A DNA stretch of 61,113 bases from Lutibacter sp. (GTDB lineage: Bacteria > Bacteroidota > Bacteroidia > Flavobacteriales > Flavobacteriaceae): NCBI RefSeq assembly GCF_016342705.1, contig NZ_JAEINV010000019.1, forward strand, positions 1 through 61,113, in the 5' to 3' direction. Of the stretch, positions 29,532 to 39,777 are shown piece by piece. The position numbers and the translations under genes were made by a program. Every line of letters begins with the position of its first letter. The stretch's first letter is position 1. The notes under the pieces were generated by a model. It worked only from the letters and a program-made list of their open reading frames with translations. It was not told the DNA's origin and did no database searches.

Positions 29532-30776
29532 AATTCTTTCTAAAGCCATTCCTCGTGAACCTTTAATTAGAATAGTAGCATTGCCAATAGTTAGTTTATT
29601 TATAGAAGTTTTAAACGCTTCAAAACTATCATATATAAAAGCATTTTTTGCACTTGTTGTAGAAAATGCTTTTCCTATTAAATACACTTTGTTAAAATTA
29701 AATGAAGCAACTAAATCAGCAATATTTTGGTGTTCAAAAGCGCTATCATCTCCTAATTCAAACATATCACCTAAAAAAACAATTTTATTATTGTCTTTTA
29801 ATTGATTAAAATTTTCAAGAGCTGCACTCATACTACTTGGATTCGCATTGTATGCATCTAAAATAATTTTATTTGTTCCTTTTTCAATTATTTGAGATCT
29901 ATTGTTTGTTGGAACGTAGTTTTCAATACCCTCTTTTATTTCTTCAATTGAAACTTTAAAATAACTTCCAATTGCAATTGCAGCGGCAATATTATTAAAA
30001 TTATATTTTCCAATTAGTTGACTCCTAATTTCAGAATTCTGAAAACCTACTTTTACAAATGGATTTGCTTCTATAAATTGAATTTCATTTGAACTAAATT
30101 CTATAGTTTTTATTCCTAAAGATTGTTTAATTTGAAGTTTATCATCAGTATTTATAAAGGCAATTTCATTATTTTTTCTAAGAAAATCATACAATTCAGA
30201 TTTAGCTTTAATAACACCTTCAACACTTCCAAAACCTTCTAAGTGAGCTTTTCCAAAATTAGTAATGAAACCATAATTGGGTTCAGCAATTTTGCATAAC
30301 GTTTCAATTTCTTTTAAATGATTTGCGCCCATTTCTACAATTGCAATTTCCGTATCTGGAGTAATTGATAAGAGTGTTAATGGAACACCAATATGGTTAT
30401 TTAAATTACCTTTGGTTGCTATTGTTTTATACTTTCTTGAAAGTACAGCATTTATCAATTCTTTGGATGTTGTTTTACCATTACTACCTGTTAAAGAAAT
30501 GATAGTTGTTTTTAATATTTTTCTATGGAAATTGGCTAAATTTTGTAGTGTTTCAAGTACATTGGATACCAAAATGGTGTTAGGATGTATATTATATTTA
30601 GCTTCATCTATAATAGCGTATTTTGCTCCGTTTTCAATTGCTTTAACGGCAAAAGTATTTCCATTAAAATTATCACCTTTAAGTGCAAAAAAAAGGCTTT
30701 CTTTTCTTATTTTTCGGGTGTCAGTATCTATTAAGTAATTTTCAGTAAAAAGCTGATGTAATTGTTCTATTTTCAT
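29517..30776 (-). CDS. murF: UDP-MurNAc-tripeptide:D-Ala-D-Ala ligase
   Basis: Adds D-Ala-D-Ala in peptidoglycan precursor synthesis. It has 419 residues. The N-terminal domain has FFALKGDNFNGN, the ATP loop is LTGSNGKTTSKE (Lys101), the Mur-typical NLNNHIGVPLTLL follows, and the C-terminal domain has DAYNANPSSM and ILIKGSRGMALE. It stands alone on the minus strand, separated from gldJ by a terminator, with no obvious promoter box in the short gap. Confidence 0.96.
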   Translation of the reverse strand: MKIEQLHQLFTENYLIDTDTRKIRKESLFFALKGDNFNGNTFAVKAIENGAKYAIIDEAKYNIHPNTILVSNVLETLQNLANFHRKILKTTIISLTGSNGKTTSKELINAVLSRKYKTIATKGNLNNHIGVPLTLLSITPDTEIAIVEMGANHLKEIETLCKIAEPNYGFITNFGKAHLEGFGSVEGVIKAKSELYDFLRKNNEIAFINTDDKLQIKQSLGIKTIEFSSNEIQFIEANPFVKVGFQNSEIRSQLIGKYNFNNIAAAIAIGSYFKVSIEEIKEGIENYVPTNNRSQIIEKGTNKIILDAYNANPSSMSAALENFNQLKDNNKIVFLGDMFELGDDSAFEHQNIADLVASFNFNKVYLIGKAFSTTSAKNAFIYDSFEAFKTSINKLTIGNATILIKGSRGMALERILDLL

Positions 30777-30786
30777 AAATTAAAGA

Positions 30787-30820
30787 TAAAAAAAACCTCA
30801 CTAAATTTTAGTGAGGTTAC
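30787..30820 (-). terminator. Terminator after gldJ
   Basis: AACCTCACTAAA pairs with TTTAGTGAGGTT. On the minus strand the stem runs into a string of eight Ts between gldJ and murF. Confidence 0.8.
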
Positions 30821-30840
30821 TAATTTTATAATTATAATAG

Positions 30841-32547
30841 TTAATATCTAATTTTTGTAGTGGTAGGCAACCTTCTTTTATAGGTCATTGGGCCAATTCT
30901 ATCTGTTGCACATCTAAAACCAATATAGTTTGTCGCCATATATTCAGGTAAATATCTTCTTTGAGAAGGGTCTAACCAATATTCTCTATCTTTCCAAGAA
31001 CCTCCTTTATAAACTCTAGATTTATCGCTAATTAAGGTGTTTCTTTTTTCAACATCATATTGTTGTATTAACAAGCCACTTTCGCCTATTTCACGAGGTT
31101 TAACGGGAGAGTTGTACATTCGTGGTTTCGCCTCTAATTCTTCCTCGTCTTGTGCATAAAACTTGGTGGATTTTAAATCGCCATCTTGAGCATCAACATT
31201 ATATGATTTTTCATAATTATCTCTCATATAAGCATCTCTCTTTGTAACTGGAATATATTTTACACTACCAGGTAATGATTTTGCAATTAATTTACCATTA
31301 TCTAAAGTATCATATTCAACAGATGCGTTATCAGTAATTACCACATTTCCTTCAGCATCTATCATTTTTTTCGTAAAAATGTTTCCTCTAAAGTAGTTGA
31401 AATCGTTAGCATCATTATCTATAATCGGTCTATAAACATCAGCAACCCATTCTGCAACATTTCCCGACATATCATACAATCCAAAAGCATTTGGCTCATA
31501 AGATTTTACTTGAATGGTTATGTCAGCACCGTCATTGCTCCAACCAGGAACCCCACTATAATCTCCTTTACCTTGTTTAAAGTTGGCTAATTGATCGCCT
31601 TTATATTTTTTAGATTTGTTTCTGGTATATTTTCCGCTCCAAGCATATTTTTTTCTACCACGAGTATTATTATATTCTCTATCTTCAACAATTGCTTTAG
31701 CTGCATATTCCCATTCAGCTTCTGTTGGAAGTCTAAATTTAGTACTTAAAATACCATCAGAAACTTTTACTTGTCTACCTGTAAATTCACCTCTGGCAGG
31801 TTTTGGATCATTTTTACTTCTTTTAACATTATCACTTAATCCTTTTCTGTAAATGTCTTTGTTTCCTCCAAAAACTTGATTAGGATTATTTAAATAGGCG
31901 TCTGTATCAAAGTTGTTTTGACCATTTACTTCAGTTCCTTCAAGGTTGTAAATATTTTTTAAAACCCCTTTGTCCATTAATATTTTTTCATTTACCCTAT
32001 TAGTTCTCCAGTTACAATATTGATTTGCCTGAAGCCAACTAACACCAATTACTGGGTAATCTGCATAGCCAGGATGTCTTAAATAATTTTCTGTAAGTAA
32101 TTCGTTAAAACCTAAAACATCTCTCCAAACCAATGTATCAGGTACTGCAGATAAATAAATGTTTTCGTAATTAACATCATTTGGTGGGAATACTTTTTCC
32201 ATCCAATCTAAATAAAATAAATATTCAGCGTTGGTAACCTCAGTTTCATCCATATAAAATGAACGTACTTGTTGCTTAATAGGTGTTGTATTCCAGTCAA
32301 ATAAAACATCATCTTGTACATGTCCCATTGTAAAAGAACCTCCTTCAATAAGCACCATTCCTGGAGGCGCTTGTTGCCCTCTATAATCTCCAACTTCTGC
32401 GAAGCCTGCAGATTTTTTATCTTTTGAAGACCAGCCAGTTAAGGATACATTTTTTCTAGGGTTTCTATTATGGCAACTAGTCAAAGATACTATTAACACA
32501 AGTGCTATTAATATTTTTGTGATGCTGTATAAATTCTTAAAATTCAT
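30841..32547 (-). CDS. gldJ: Gliding motility/T9SS lipoprotein GldJ
   Basis: Lipoprotein of 568 residues needed for gliding and for stability of type IX secretion components in Flavobacterium. The ATG at 32547 was chosen over an upstream TTG because it gives a proper signal (LTSC lipobox, Cys25). The body is a formylglycine-generating-enzyme/sulfatase-modifying-factor-like fold with PPGMVLIEGGSFTMG, DETEVTNAEY, FRLPTEAEWEYAAK, DMSGNVAEWVADVY and a terminal YIGFRCA. The catalytic Cys pair of true formylglycine enzymes is not evident, consistent with a structural role. It is divergent from porU, a common arrangement in Flavobacteriaceae. Confidence 0.94.
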   Translation of the reverse strand: MNFKNLYSITKILIALVLIVSLTSCHNRNPRKNVSLTGWSSKDKKSAGFAEVGDYRGQQAPPGMVLIEGGSFTMGHVQDDVLFDWNTTPIKQQVRSFYMDETEVTNAEYLFYLDWMEKVFPPNDVNYENIYLSAVPDTLVWRDVLGFNELLTENYLRHPGYADYPVIGVSWLQANQYCNWRTNRVNEKILMDKGVLKNIYNLEGTEVNGQNNFDTDAYLNNPNQVFGGNKDIYRKGLSDNVKRSKNDPKPARGEFTGRQVKVSDGILSTKFRLPTEAEWEYAAKAIVEDREYNNTRGRKKYAWSGKYTRNKSKKYKGDQLANFKQGKGDYSGVPGWSNDGADITIQVKSYEPNAFGLYDMSGNVAEWVADVYRPIIDNDANDFNYFRGNIFTKKMIDAEGNVVITDNASVEYDTLDNGKLIAKSLPGSVKYIPVTKRDAYMRDNYEKSYNVDAQDGDLKSTKFYAQDEEELEAKPRMYNSPVKPREIGESGLLIQQYDVEKRNTLISDKSRVYKGGSWKDREYWLDPSQRRYLPEYMATNYIGFRCATDRIGPMTYKRRLPTTTKIRY

Positions 32548-32709
32548 ATTAAACTCAATTAGGGTTTTGTGTCGCAATTTACATTAAATAAATTTTTTTA
32601 CAAGAAAAAAATTAATTATGTTTATTACTAACGATTGTTTTTGTTCTTTATTATATGTAATGTTGTATTATATTAAAAATAGCAACTAAAAATTCTCATT
32701 ATAAATTTA

Positions 32710-35700
32710 ATGAAAACCTCAAAATTAATACTATTTTTCATCATTTCCTTCATTGGAAATATTCTTTTTGCACAAAACACGTATTTTAAGAAGTTTACTA
32801 TAAATTGGAAAGAAAACTCAAAATTTACAGTTAATAGTAACACTCAAATTCAAATAGATTTAATTGAAGGAGGTCAGGTAAATAATGATTTACTTCCAAT
32901 TTTTTATGAAAGTTGGAAAATAGACAATAATTTAAATATCAGTAACTTTAAAATTATAAATATTGTTTTTGAAGATGCACTTGTACCAACAAATAATTTT
33001 GTAAATGTTTCATCAATTTTAACAGTTATTAATCCTAAACTGAATGTTGCAAAAGAACGTGGTAATGCTGTAGCAATTTTAGATTTTGTGCCTTTAGTAA
33101 AGTTAAATAATATTTTTAAAAAAGTAATTTCATTTGAATTAGAGTATACCACTCAAAAGGTGAACTATCAAAACAAATCTACTTCACAAATTAAAAATTC
33201 GGTTTTAAGTTCTGGAACTTGGTATAAGTTTAAAATTGATACTACAGGAGTTTATAAAATTGATAAAGCATTTTTACAAAAATTAGGTGTTAATGTAAAT
33301 GAGATTAATCCTAAAAACATTCAAATATTTGGTAATGGTGGAGCTATGTTACCTTTTAAAAACAGTGAATTTAGGTATGATGATTTGCAAGAAACAGCGA
33401 TAGTTGTTAGTGGTGAGAATGATAATAAATTTGACGCTAATGATTATATATTGTTTTATGGAAAAGGGCCTCATAATTGGGATATGACATTGAATCCTAC
33501 GGTAGAAAATATTGGTCATACATTTAATATTTTTTCTGATGAATCTTTTTATTTTTTAACAGTTGGAGCTACTTCAGGAAAGCGTATAGTTAATCAGCCA
33601 ATTATTTCTTCTTCTTCAAATAATGTAGTAACAACATTTCATGATTTTACTTTTTTTGAAAAAGACGATGTGAATTTGTATGGAGCAGGTCAACAGTGGT
33701 TTGGTGATGATTTGAGTGTTGATAGCTCAAAATTATATTCAATACCTTTTGGTGAAATATTACCAGCTTCAAATATATATGTAAAAGTTAGAGGAGTTGT
33801 AGAGTCTTCATTAGCATCAGCAATATCTGTAAAAGTAAATAATCAAAATTTATTTAATTTAAATTTTCCCGCAAATGGAGGTTTAACAAAAGCCATTGCC
33901 ATTGAAAATAAAGGAAGCATTTCTGCAGAAGGAAATAGTGTAACTGTTGAAATCAATTTTAATAATGGGGGGAATCCTTCATCAAAAGCATTTTTAGATT
34001 ATATAGAAGTTATTGGTACTAAAAATTTAATAGCAAAAGGGCAGCAATTTTCTTTTAGGAATTTTGATATTTTAAATTTAAATGGAATTGTTGAATACTC
34101 AATTAGTAACGCTTCAAATATTGATATGATTTGGAATGTTTCAAATGGTTTAACCCCGCAAAACATCACAAATCAATCTTCTGATTCAAATTTTAAATTT
34201 AGAGTGAATGGAGGTTTATTAGAAGAATTTGTAGCAATTAATAACAATGACTTTTACACGCCAAAAATAATTGAAGAAAGTAGTGTTGAAAATCAAAACC
34301 TTCATAGTTTAAATAACATAGATTATATAATTGTAACTCAAGATTATCTTGTTGACCAAGCTGAAAGGCTAGCAAGTTTTCATAGATTAAATTCTAATTT
34401 AAAAGTGGAGGTTGTAAAATTAAATCAAATATATAATGAGTTCGCTTCAGGCTCTCCAGATTTAACGGCTATTAGAGATTTTTTTAAACATCTGTACGAT
34501 AATTCATCAACCAATAAGATTAAATACGTTTGTTTATTTGGTGATGCTTCATATGATTATAAAAACCGAATAAATGGGAATAATAATATTGTGCCAGTTT
34601 TTGAAGCTTTTGATAGTTTTAATTTGGCAACATCCTATGTTACAGATGATTATTATGGAATGATGGATGCTAACGAAGGCTCCTTGTTGTCTTTTGAACA
34701 GCAAGATGTTGCTACGGGAAGAATTCCTGTTACAAATGTTTTGGAAGCTGAAAAAGTGGTTGATAAATTATTAAGTTATTATCATAAAAATTCATTTGGA
34801 AATTGGAGAACGAGTATAACACTTATTGCTGACGATATTGATGCAACAGGAGAAGAGGTTTTGCAAGAAAATATGGAAAGAATTGCAGATACTATTTTTA
34901 AAGGAAAGCCTCAATTTAACTTGAAGAAAATTTATTTAGATGCCTACACACAAGAAAGCACATCAGGTGGAAAAAAATATCCTGCTGTAAATACAGATAT
35001 TACCAACCAGGTGGAATCAGGTACTTTATTAATAGATTATTTTGGGCACGGAGGTGAAGTTGGATGGGCATCGGAAGGGATTTTAGGTTTGTTAGATATT
35101 CAAAAATATAGTAATAGTTTTAAATTGCCCCTTTTTGTTACCGTAACTTGTGAATTTACAAGATTTGATAATCCACTTAGAAAAACAGCAGGAGAATTTT
35201 TGTTTTGGAACGAAAATGGAGGAGCGTCAACACTTATTTCAACAACAAGAGAAATTTTTATTAGTGTTGGACAATCACTAAATGAACGATTAATAAAGCC
35301 TTTGCTAAATTTTAATAACGAAAATTATACAATTTCAGAAGCGTTAATGTATACAAAAAATCAATTTTCAACAACACAGCGTTTTTTTGTATTTAATATT
35401 GGAGATCCAGCAATGCATTTAAGTGTTCCAAAACCTAATGTAAGGTTAACAAAAATGAATAATAAGGACATTTCTCAATCTTTAGATACAATAAAGGCTT
35501 TGTCGTATGTTAAATTTGAGGGTGAAATTACAGATTTATCGGAGAATGTTGTTACAGATTTTAATGGGGAAATTAATGTGACGGTTTATGATAAATTAAT
35601 AAATAAAACAACTCTTGATAACGACAATAAAAATAAAATAATGGAATTTGATGTTTTAGAAAGTAAAATATTTACGGGTCGTTCTAAAGTTGAAAATGGT

Positions 35701-36516
35701 AATTTTTCGTTTGATTTTATTGCGCCGAAAGATATTAAAATTGCTTTTGGCAAAGGTAAATTAAGTTTTTATGCAGATAATACATTAATTGATAAGTTCG
35801 GTTATAACAGTGATATAACCGTTGGAGGAATAAATACAAATGCTGCGGAAGATTCAGTTGGTCCTATTGTTCAGTTGTATATGAATGATTTAAACTTTGT
35901 GGAAGGAGGAAATACAAATGAATCTCCTTTATTTATAGCTGTAATTGAAGATGAAAGTGGAATAAACACTTCAATTACTGCAGTAGATCACGATATTGTT
36001 GCCATTTTAGATGGTGATCAATCAAATCCAATTATTTTAAATGATTATTATCAAACAGAATTAAATAACTATAAAAAAGGAAAAGTGACCTATCCTTTTA
36101 GAGATTTAAAACCAGGTGCTCACACTATTCAATTGAAAGTATGGGATACTTACAATAATTTATCAGAAACTTCGTTTACATTTATTGTAGTAAGTAATAG
36201 TGATTTAGTTTTAACCAATGTATTAAATTATCCGAATCCTTTTATTAACTATACAGAATTTTGGTTTAATCACAATAAACCTAACGAATTATTAAATGTT
36301 CAAATTCAAATTTTTACAGTTTCAGGAAAATTAGTAAAAACTATAAATCAAACAGTCCAATCTGAAGGAAATTTATGTAAATCAATAATTTGGAATGGAT
36401 TAGATGATTTTGGTTCAAAAATAGGAAAAGGTGTATATATTTATAAATTAAAAGTAAAATCTGTAAATTCAAACGCTTCCTCCGAAAAAATAGAAAAATT
36501 AGTAATACTTCAATAA
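32710..36516 (+). CDS. porU: Type IX secretion signal peptidase/sortase PorU
   Basis: C25 gingipain-family peptidase of 1268 residues that removes the C-terminal sorting domain from T9SS cargo and helps attach it to the cell surface. A signal peptide (about 1-22, ending LFAQ) precedes a long N-terminal region. The caspase-like core has His780 in YFGHGGE and Cys814 in VTVTCEF. An Ig-like region (VGGINTN onward) and a C-terminal T9SS-type beta domain with LNYPNPF, GKLVKTI and GKGVYIYKL follow. It is 38 bp upstream of porV, its outer-membrane partner, and would process the amylase of this window. Confidence 0.95.
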   Translation: MKTSKLILFFIISFIGNILFAQNTYFKKFTINWKENSKFTVNSNTQIQIDLIEGGQVNNDLLPIFYESWKIDNNLNISNFKIINIVFEDALVPTNNFVNVSSILTVINPKLNVAKERGNAVAILDFVPLVKLNNIFKKVISFELEYTTQKVNYQNKSTSQIKNSVLSSGTWYKFKIDTTGVYKIDKAFLQKLGVNVNEINPKNIQIFGNGGAMLPFKNSEFRYDDLQETAIVVSGENDNKFDANDYILFYGKGPHNWDMTLNPTVENIGHTFNIFSDESFYFLTVGATSGKRIVNQPIISSSSNNVVTTFHDFTFFEKDDVNLYGAGQQWFGDDLSVDSSKLYSIPFGEILPASNIYVKVRGVVESSLASAISVKVNNQNLFNLNFPANGGLTKAIAIENKGSISAEGNSVTVEINFNNGGNPSSKAFLDYIEVIGTKNLIAKGQQFSFRNFDILNLNGIVEYSISNASNIDMIWNVSNGLTPQNITNQSSDSNFKFRVNGGLLEEFVAINNNDFYTPKIIEESSVENQNLHSLNNIDYIIVTQDYLVDQAERLASFHRLNSNLKVEVVKLNQIYNEFASGSPDLTAIRDFFKHLYDNSSTNKIKYVCLFGDASYDYKNRINGNNNIVPVFEAFDSFNLATSYVTDDYYGMMDANEGSLLSFEQQDVATGRIPVTNVLEAEKVVDKLLSYYHKNSFGNWRTSITLIADDIDATGEEVLQENMERIADTIFKGKPQFNLKKIYLDAYTQESTSGGKKYPAVNTDITNQVESGTLLIDYFGHGGEVGWASEGILGLLDIQKYSNSFKLPLFVTVTCEFTRFDNPLRKTAGEFLFWNENGGASTLISTTREIFISVGQSLNERLIKPLLNFNNENYTISEALMYTKNQFSTTQRFFVFNIGDPAMHLSVPKPNVRLTKMNNKDISQSLDTIKALSYVKFEGEITDLSENVVTDFNGEINVTVYDKLINKTTLDNDNKNKIMEFDVLESKIFTGRSKVENGNFSFDFIAPKDIKIAFGKGKLSFYADNTLIDKFGYNSDITVGGINTNAAEDSVGPIVQLYMNDLNFVEGGNTNESPLFIAVIEDESGINTSITAVDHDIVAILDGDQSNPIILNDYYQTELNNYKKGKVTYPFRDLKPGAHTIQLKVWDTYNNLSETSFTFIVVSNSDLVLTNVLNYPNPFINYTEFWFNHNKPNELLNVQIQIFTVSGKLVKTINQTVQSEGNLCKSIIWNGLDDFGSKIGKGVYIYKLKVKSVNSNASSEKIEKLVILQ

Positions 36517-36554
36517 GAAATTAAGATATTTGTAAAGTTAAAATAACCCTTTTG

Positions 36555-37697
36555 ATGAAAAAAATAATTTTTACCCTAGCTTTATTAGTTGTTTTTACAA
36601 AAACTATTACAGCTCAAGATATACCAAATCCAATTACAACAGCAACACCGTTTCTTTTAATTGCACCCGATGCAAGAGCTGGAGGAATGGGAGATGTTGG
36701 TGTAGCAACATCACCAGATGCAAACTCACAACATTGGAATGCTTCAAAATTTGCATTTATGAAATCTCAGTTTTCTGTAGGAGTTATTTATACACCGTGG
36801 TTAAGAGAGCTTACAAATGATGTTTTTTTAGGTGGATTTTCATTTGCTAATAGAATTGATGATAGAAGTGCTTGGGCAGCAAGTTTAAAATATTTTAACT
36901 TAGGTCAAATAGATTTAACCGATATAAACGGAGCTCCAGAGGGGACCGAAAAATTGAATGAATTTTCTGTAGATGGGTCTTATTCATTAAAGTTGAATGA
37001 AACATATTCCATGGGTGTTACATTAAGATATATTCGTTCAGATTTGGGTATTGAGTCTGCTAATTCAACAATAAACCCTGTAAATACATTTGCCGTTGAT
37101 ATATCTGGATACTATCAGTCAAATGAAGCTAATTATGGCGATTTTAATGGTGTTTGGAGAGGTGGTTTTAATATTTCAAATGTTGGGCCAAAAGTTTCAT
37201 ATTCAAATGATGGGCAAGAAAACTATATTCCAACAAACTTAAAAATTGGTGGTGGATTTGATTTTATTTTAGATGATTTTAATAAAATTGGTGTGAATTT
37301 AGAATTTAATAAATTGTTAGTGCCAACGCCAAGTGTATCAAGAGATGGAAATGGAGAACCACCATATTTACAAGAAGAAACAGGATTTGTTAGTGGAATG
37401 TTTAAATCATTTGGAGATGCTCCAGGTGGTTTTAGCGAAGAATTAAAAGAGTTTACGTGGGGATTAGGAGCAGAGTACTTATATGATAACTCTTTTGCAT
37501 TACGAGCAGGTTATTTTAATGAAAGTGATATAAAAGGAGCTCGTAAATATTTCACAATAGGATCAGGATTTAAATTTAAAAGTTCAAGGTTAGACATTTC
37601 ATATTTATTTAATGCTTCTGATATAAATAATCCATTAGAAAATACACTTCGGTTTTCTTTATCATTTGATTTTGGAGAACTTTTTGAAGTATATTAA
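36555..37697 (+). CDS. porV: Type IX secretion outer-membrane protein PorV (LptO)
   Basis: Outer-membrane beta-barrel of 380 residues that carries T9SS cargo from the translocon to PorU. The ATG at 36555 was preferred over a TTG three bases upstream. The signal peptide ends ITAQ; the mature part begins with IPNPITTATPFLLIAPDARAGGMGD-like sequence, the hallmark segment ARAGGMGD of the PorV family, and ends LRFSLSFDFGELFEVY. It lies between porU and cdd in one operon. Confidence 0.95.
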   Translation: MKKIIFTLALLVVFTKTITAQDIPNPITTATPFLLIAPDARAGGMGDVGVATSPDANSQHWNASKFAFMKSQFSVGVIYTPWLRELTNDVFLGGFSFANRIDDRSAWAASLKYFNLGQIDLTDINGAPEGTEKLNEFSVDGSYSLKLNETYSMGVTLRYIRSDLGIESANSTINPVNTFAVDISGYYQSNEANYGDFNGVWRGGFNISNVGPKVSYSNDGQENYIPTNLKIGGGFDFILDDFNKIGVNLEFNKLLVPTPSVSRDGNGEPPYLQEETGFVSGMFKSFGDAPGGFSEELKEFTWGLGAEYLYDNSFALRAGYFNESDIKGARKYFTIGSGFKFKSSRLDISYLFNASDINNPLENTLRFSLSFDFGELFEVY

Positions 37698-37717
37698 TTA
37701 AATAAGGATATTTTTTA

Positions 37718-38200
37718 ATGAAAAAAGTTGAAATAAAAACTCAAATTACTGTTTTTGATGACATTCAAGAGTTGTCAGATTTAGCTAAAAACTTAATGAA
37801 TGTGGCAATTGAAGCAAAACAAAATGCGTATGCTCCCTATTCTAAATTTAAGGTTGGTGCAGCACTATTGTTAGAAAACGGCACTATAGTTACTGGAAAT
37901 AACCAAGAAAATGCTGCATATCCATCTGGTATGTGTGCTGAAAGGGTTGCAATTTGGAAAGCTTCTTCTGAATTTCCAAATGAGAAAATATTAAAATTAG
38001 CCATATCAGCTAGTTCATCATCACAAATTTTAAATGAGCCAGTAGCTCCTTGTGGTGGTTGCAGACAAACATTATCTGAATATGAATTAAAACAAAAAGA
38101 TAAAATAGAGGTGTATTTTATGGGTGAAATTGGCAAAATTATTATGACAGATTCACTATTAAATTTATTACCAATTGCCTTTGATAAATCTTTTCTTTAA
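37718..38200 (+). CDS. cdd: Cytidine deaminase
   Basis: Deaminates cytidine to uridine in pyrimidine salvage. It has 160 residues. Zinc ligands are Cys73 in MCAERVAIW (with the proton-shuttle Glu75) and Cys112/Cys115 in APCGGCRQTL. The substrate segment is APYSKFKVGAAL. It lies 20 bp after porV and 8 bp before the globin gene. The linkage porV-cdd is frequent in Flavobacteriaceae and probably just shared transcription. Confidence 0.96.
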   Translation: MKKVEIKTQITVFDDIQELSDLAKNLMNVAIEAKQNAYAPYSKFKVGAALLLENGTIVTGNNQENAAYPSGMCAERVAIWKASSEFPNEKILKLAISASSSSQILNEPVAPCGGCRQTLSEYELKQKDKIEVYFMGEIGKIIMTDSLLNLLPIAFDKSFL

Positions 38201-38208
38201 AATTTTAA

Positions 38209-38592
38209 ATGAAAAAAGATATTGAAAATAGAACAGATATTTATCTATTGGTAAAAGCTTTTTATGTAAAATTAATGAATGACGATTTAATGCGTCATTT
38301 TTTTTTAGAATTCAATAAACCAGACTTATTAGAAGAACATCTTCAAACGTTAGTAGATTTTTGGGATAATATCCTTTTTTATTCCGGTGGGTATCGTAAA
38401 AATGCAATGCAACCTCACCTAGTTTTACATCAAAATAAACCTATTTCAAAAGAGTATTTTAATGCTTGGTTATCAATGTTTAACGCAACAATTGATGAGC
38501 TTTTTGAAGGTGAAATGGCACACGCTGCAAAGTCACGAGCTTTGTCGATAGCCATCGTAATGGAAATTAAAATATCGGAGTTAAATAAGTAA
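38209..38592 (+). CDS. Truncated hemoglobin (group III type)
   Basis: Small heme protein of 127 residues. Features are the N-terminal FYVKLMNDDLMRHFF helix, FWDNILFYSGGY in the centre and LVLHQNKPISKEYFNAW with the probable heme-ligand His74. These fit group III truncated globins, whose roles include oxygen or nitric oxide handling; the role here is unknown. It is packed in the porU-porV-cdd run. Confidence 0.82.
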   Translation: MKKDIENRTDIYLLVKAFYVKLMNDDLMRHFFLEFNKPDLLEEHLQTLVDFWDNILFYSGGYRKNAMQPHLVLHQNKPISKEYFNAWLSMFNATIDELFEGEMAHAAKSRALSIAIVMEIKISELNK

Positions 38593-38624
38593 TACAATTT
38601 AATTTTATTGTCTAATTTTAAAGA

Positions 38625-39695
38625 ATGAAAATTAACTCAGTTATTACAGGAACAGGGAGCTATATACCAGCACTTGTTAAAAAAAATTCAGAATTTTTAA
38701 AAGATACTTTTTTAAATGAAGATGGAACCCCATTTGAATATGAAAATGATATTATAATAGATAAGTTTAAGTCAATTACGGGAATAGAAGAAAGACGATA
38801 TGCAACTTCAGATTTAACATCTTCAGATCTTGGTTTTTTTGCAGCTGAAAAAGCTATTGCAGATTCAGGGATTGATAAAGAAACAATTGATTATATTATT
38901 TTAGCGCATAATTTTGGAGACGTAGAAATAGGTTCAATTCAAAGTAATATTTTACCTAGTTTGGCTTCTAGAGTAAAACATAATTTGAAAATTAATAATC
39001 CTAATTGTGTGGCGTATGATATTCTTTTCGGTTGTCCAGGTTGGATTCAAGGAGTTATACAAGCTGAAGCATATATTAAGTCCGGAATTGCTAAAAAGTG
39101 TTTAGTAATTGGGACAGAAACATTATCGCGAGTTATAGATCCTTTTGATAGAGATTCTATGATTTATTCAGATGGAGCAGGAGCGTGTATTATTGAAGCC
39201 GTTGAGGGTAATGGAGAAGCTGGTATATTGAGTCATGCGAACCAAACAAACACTGTTGATGAATGTTTTTATTTGTTTTATGGAAAATCATATAATAAGG
39301 AAGATAAATCTAACATTCGTTATATAAAAATGCTTGGGAGAAAAATTTATGAATACGGATTAAATCATGTTCCATTAGCTATGAAAGCTGCTTTAGATAA
39401 AAGTGGTGTAGGTATTGATGACGTTAAGAAAATATTTATTCATCAGGCAAATGAAAAAATGGATGAAGCTATTTTAAAACGATTTTATAGATTGTATAAA
39501 AAGCCAGTACCACAATATGTAATGCCAATGAGTATTCATAAGTTAGGAAATAGCTCTGTTGCTACGGTACCAACTCTTTTTGATTTAGTGAAGCAAAGAA
39601 AAATTGAAAATCAAGAAATTAATAAAGGAGATGTTGTAATAATGGCATCAGTAGGTGCAGGAATGAATATAAATGCAGTTGTTTATAGATATTAA
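38625..39695 (+). CDS. FabH-like 3-oxoacyl-ACP synthase III family protein
   Basis: Thiolase-fold condensing enzyme of 356 residues. The triad is visible as Cys137 in LFGCPGW, His273 in IFIHQANEKM and Asn309 in LGNSSVAT. The C-terminal MASVGAGMNINAVVYRY matches the family. It is longer than typical FabH (about 320-335) because of insertions near residues 26-45 and 220-230. It may start fatty acid synthesis or build a special acyl or beta-ketone product; which one is unclear. It is the last gene of the porU operon, 32 bp after the globin. Confidence 0.85.
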   Translation: MKINSVITGTGSYIPALVKKNSEFLKDTFLNEDGTPFEYENDIIIDKFKSITGIEERRYATSDLTSSDLGFFAAEKAIADSGIDKETIDYIILAHNFGDVEIGSIQSNILPSLASRVKHNLKINNPNCVAYDILFGCPGWIQGVIQAEAYIKSGIAKKCLVIGTETLSRVIDPFDRDSMIYSDGAGACIIEAVEGNGEAGILSHANQTNTVDECFYLFYGKSYNKEDKSNIRYIKMLGRKIYEYGLNHVPLAMKAALDKSGVGIDDVKKIFIHQANEKMDEAILKRFYRLYKKPVPQYVMPMSIHKLGNSSVATVPTLFDLVKQRKIENQEINKGDVVIMASVGAGMNINAVVYRY

Positions 39696-39777
39696 GCTCA
39701 AAAGTTAATTGATAAATAGTGTTTTTTTAAAAGGTTTTTTGTATCTTTCTTGCATAAACCCCTCAAAAACAAATATT

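Noticed and set aside
32548..32577. Longer gldJ with a TTG start
   Set aside because: It would add ten residues before a clean lipoprotein signal; the ATG at 32547 fits better.
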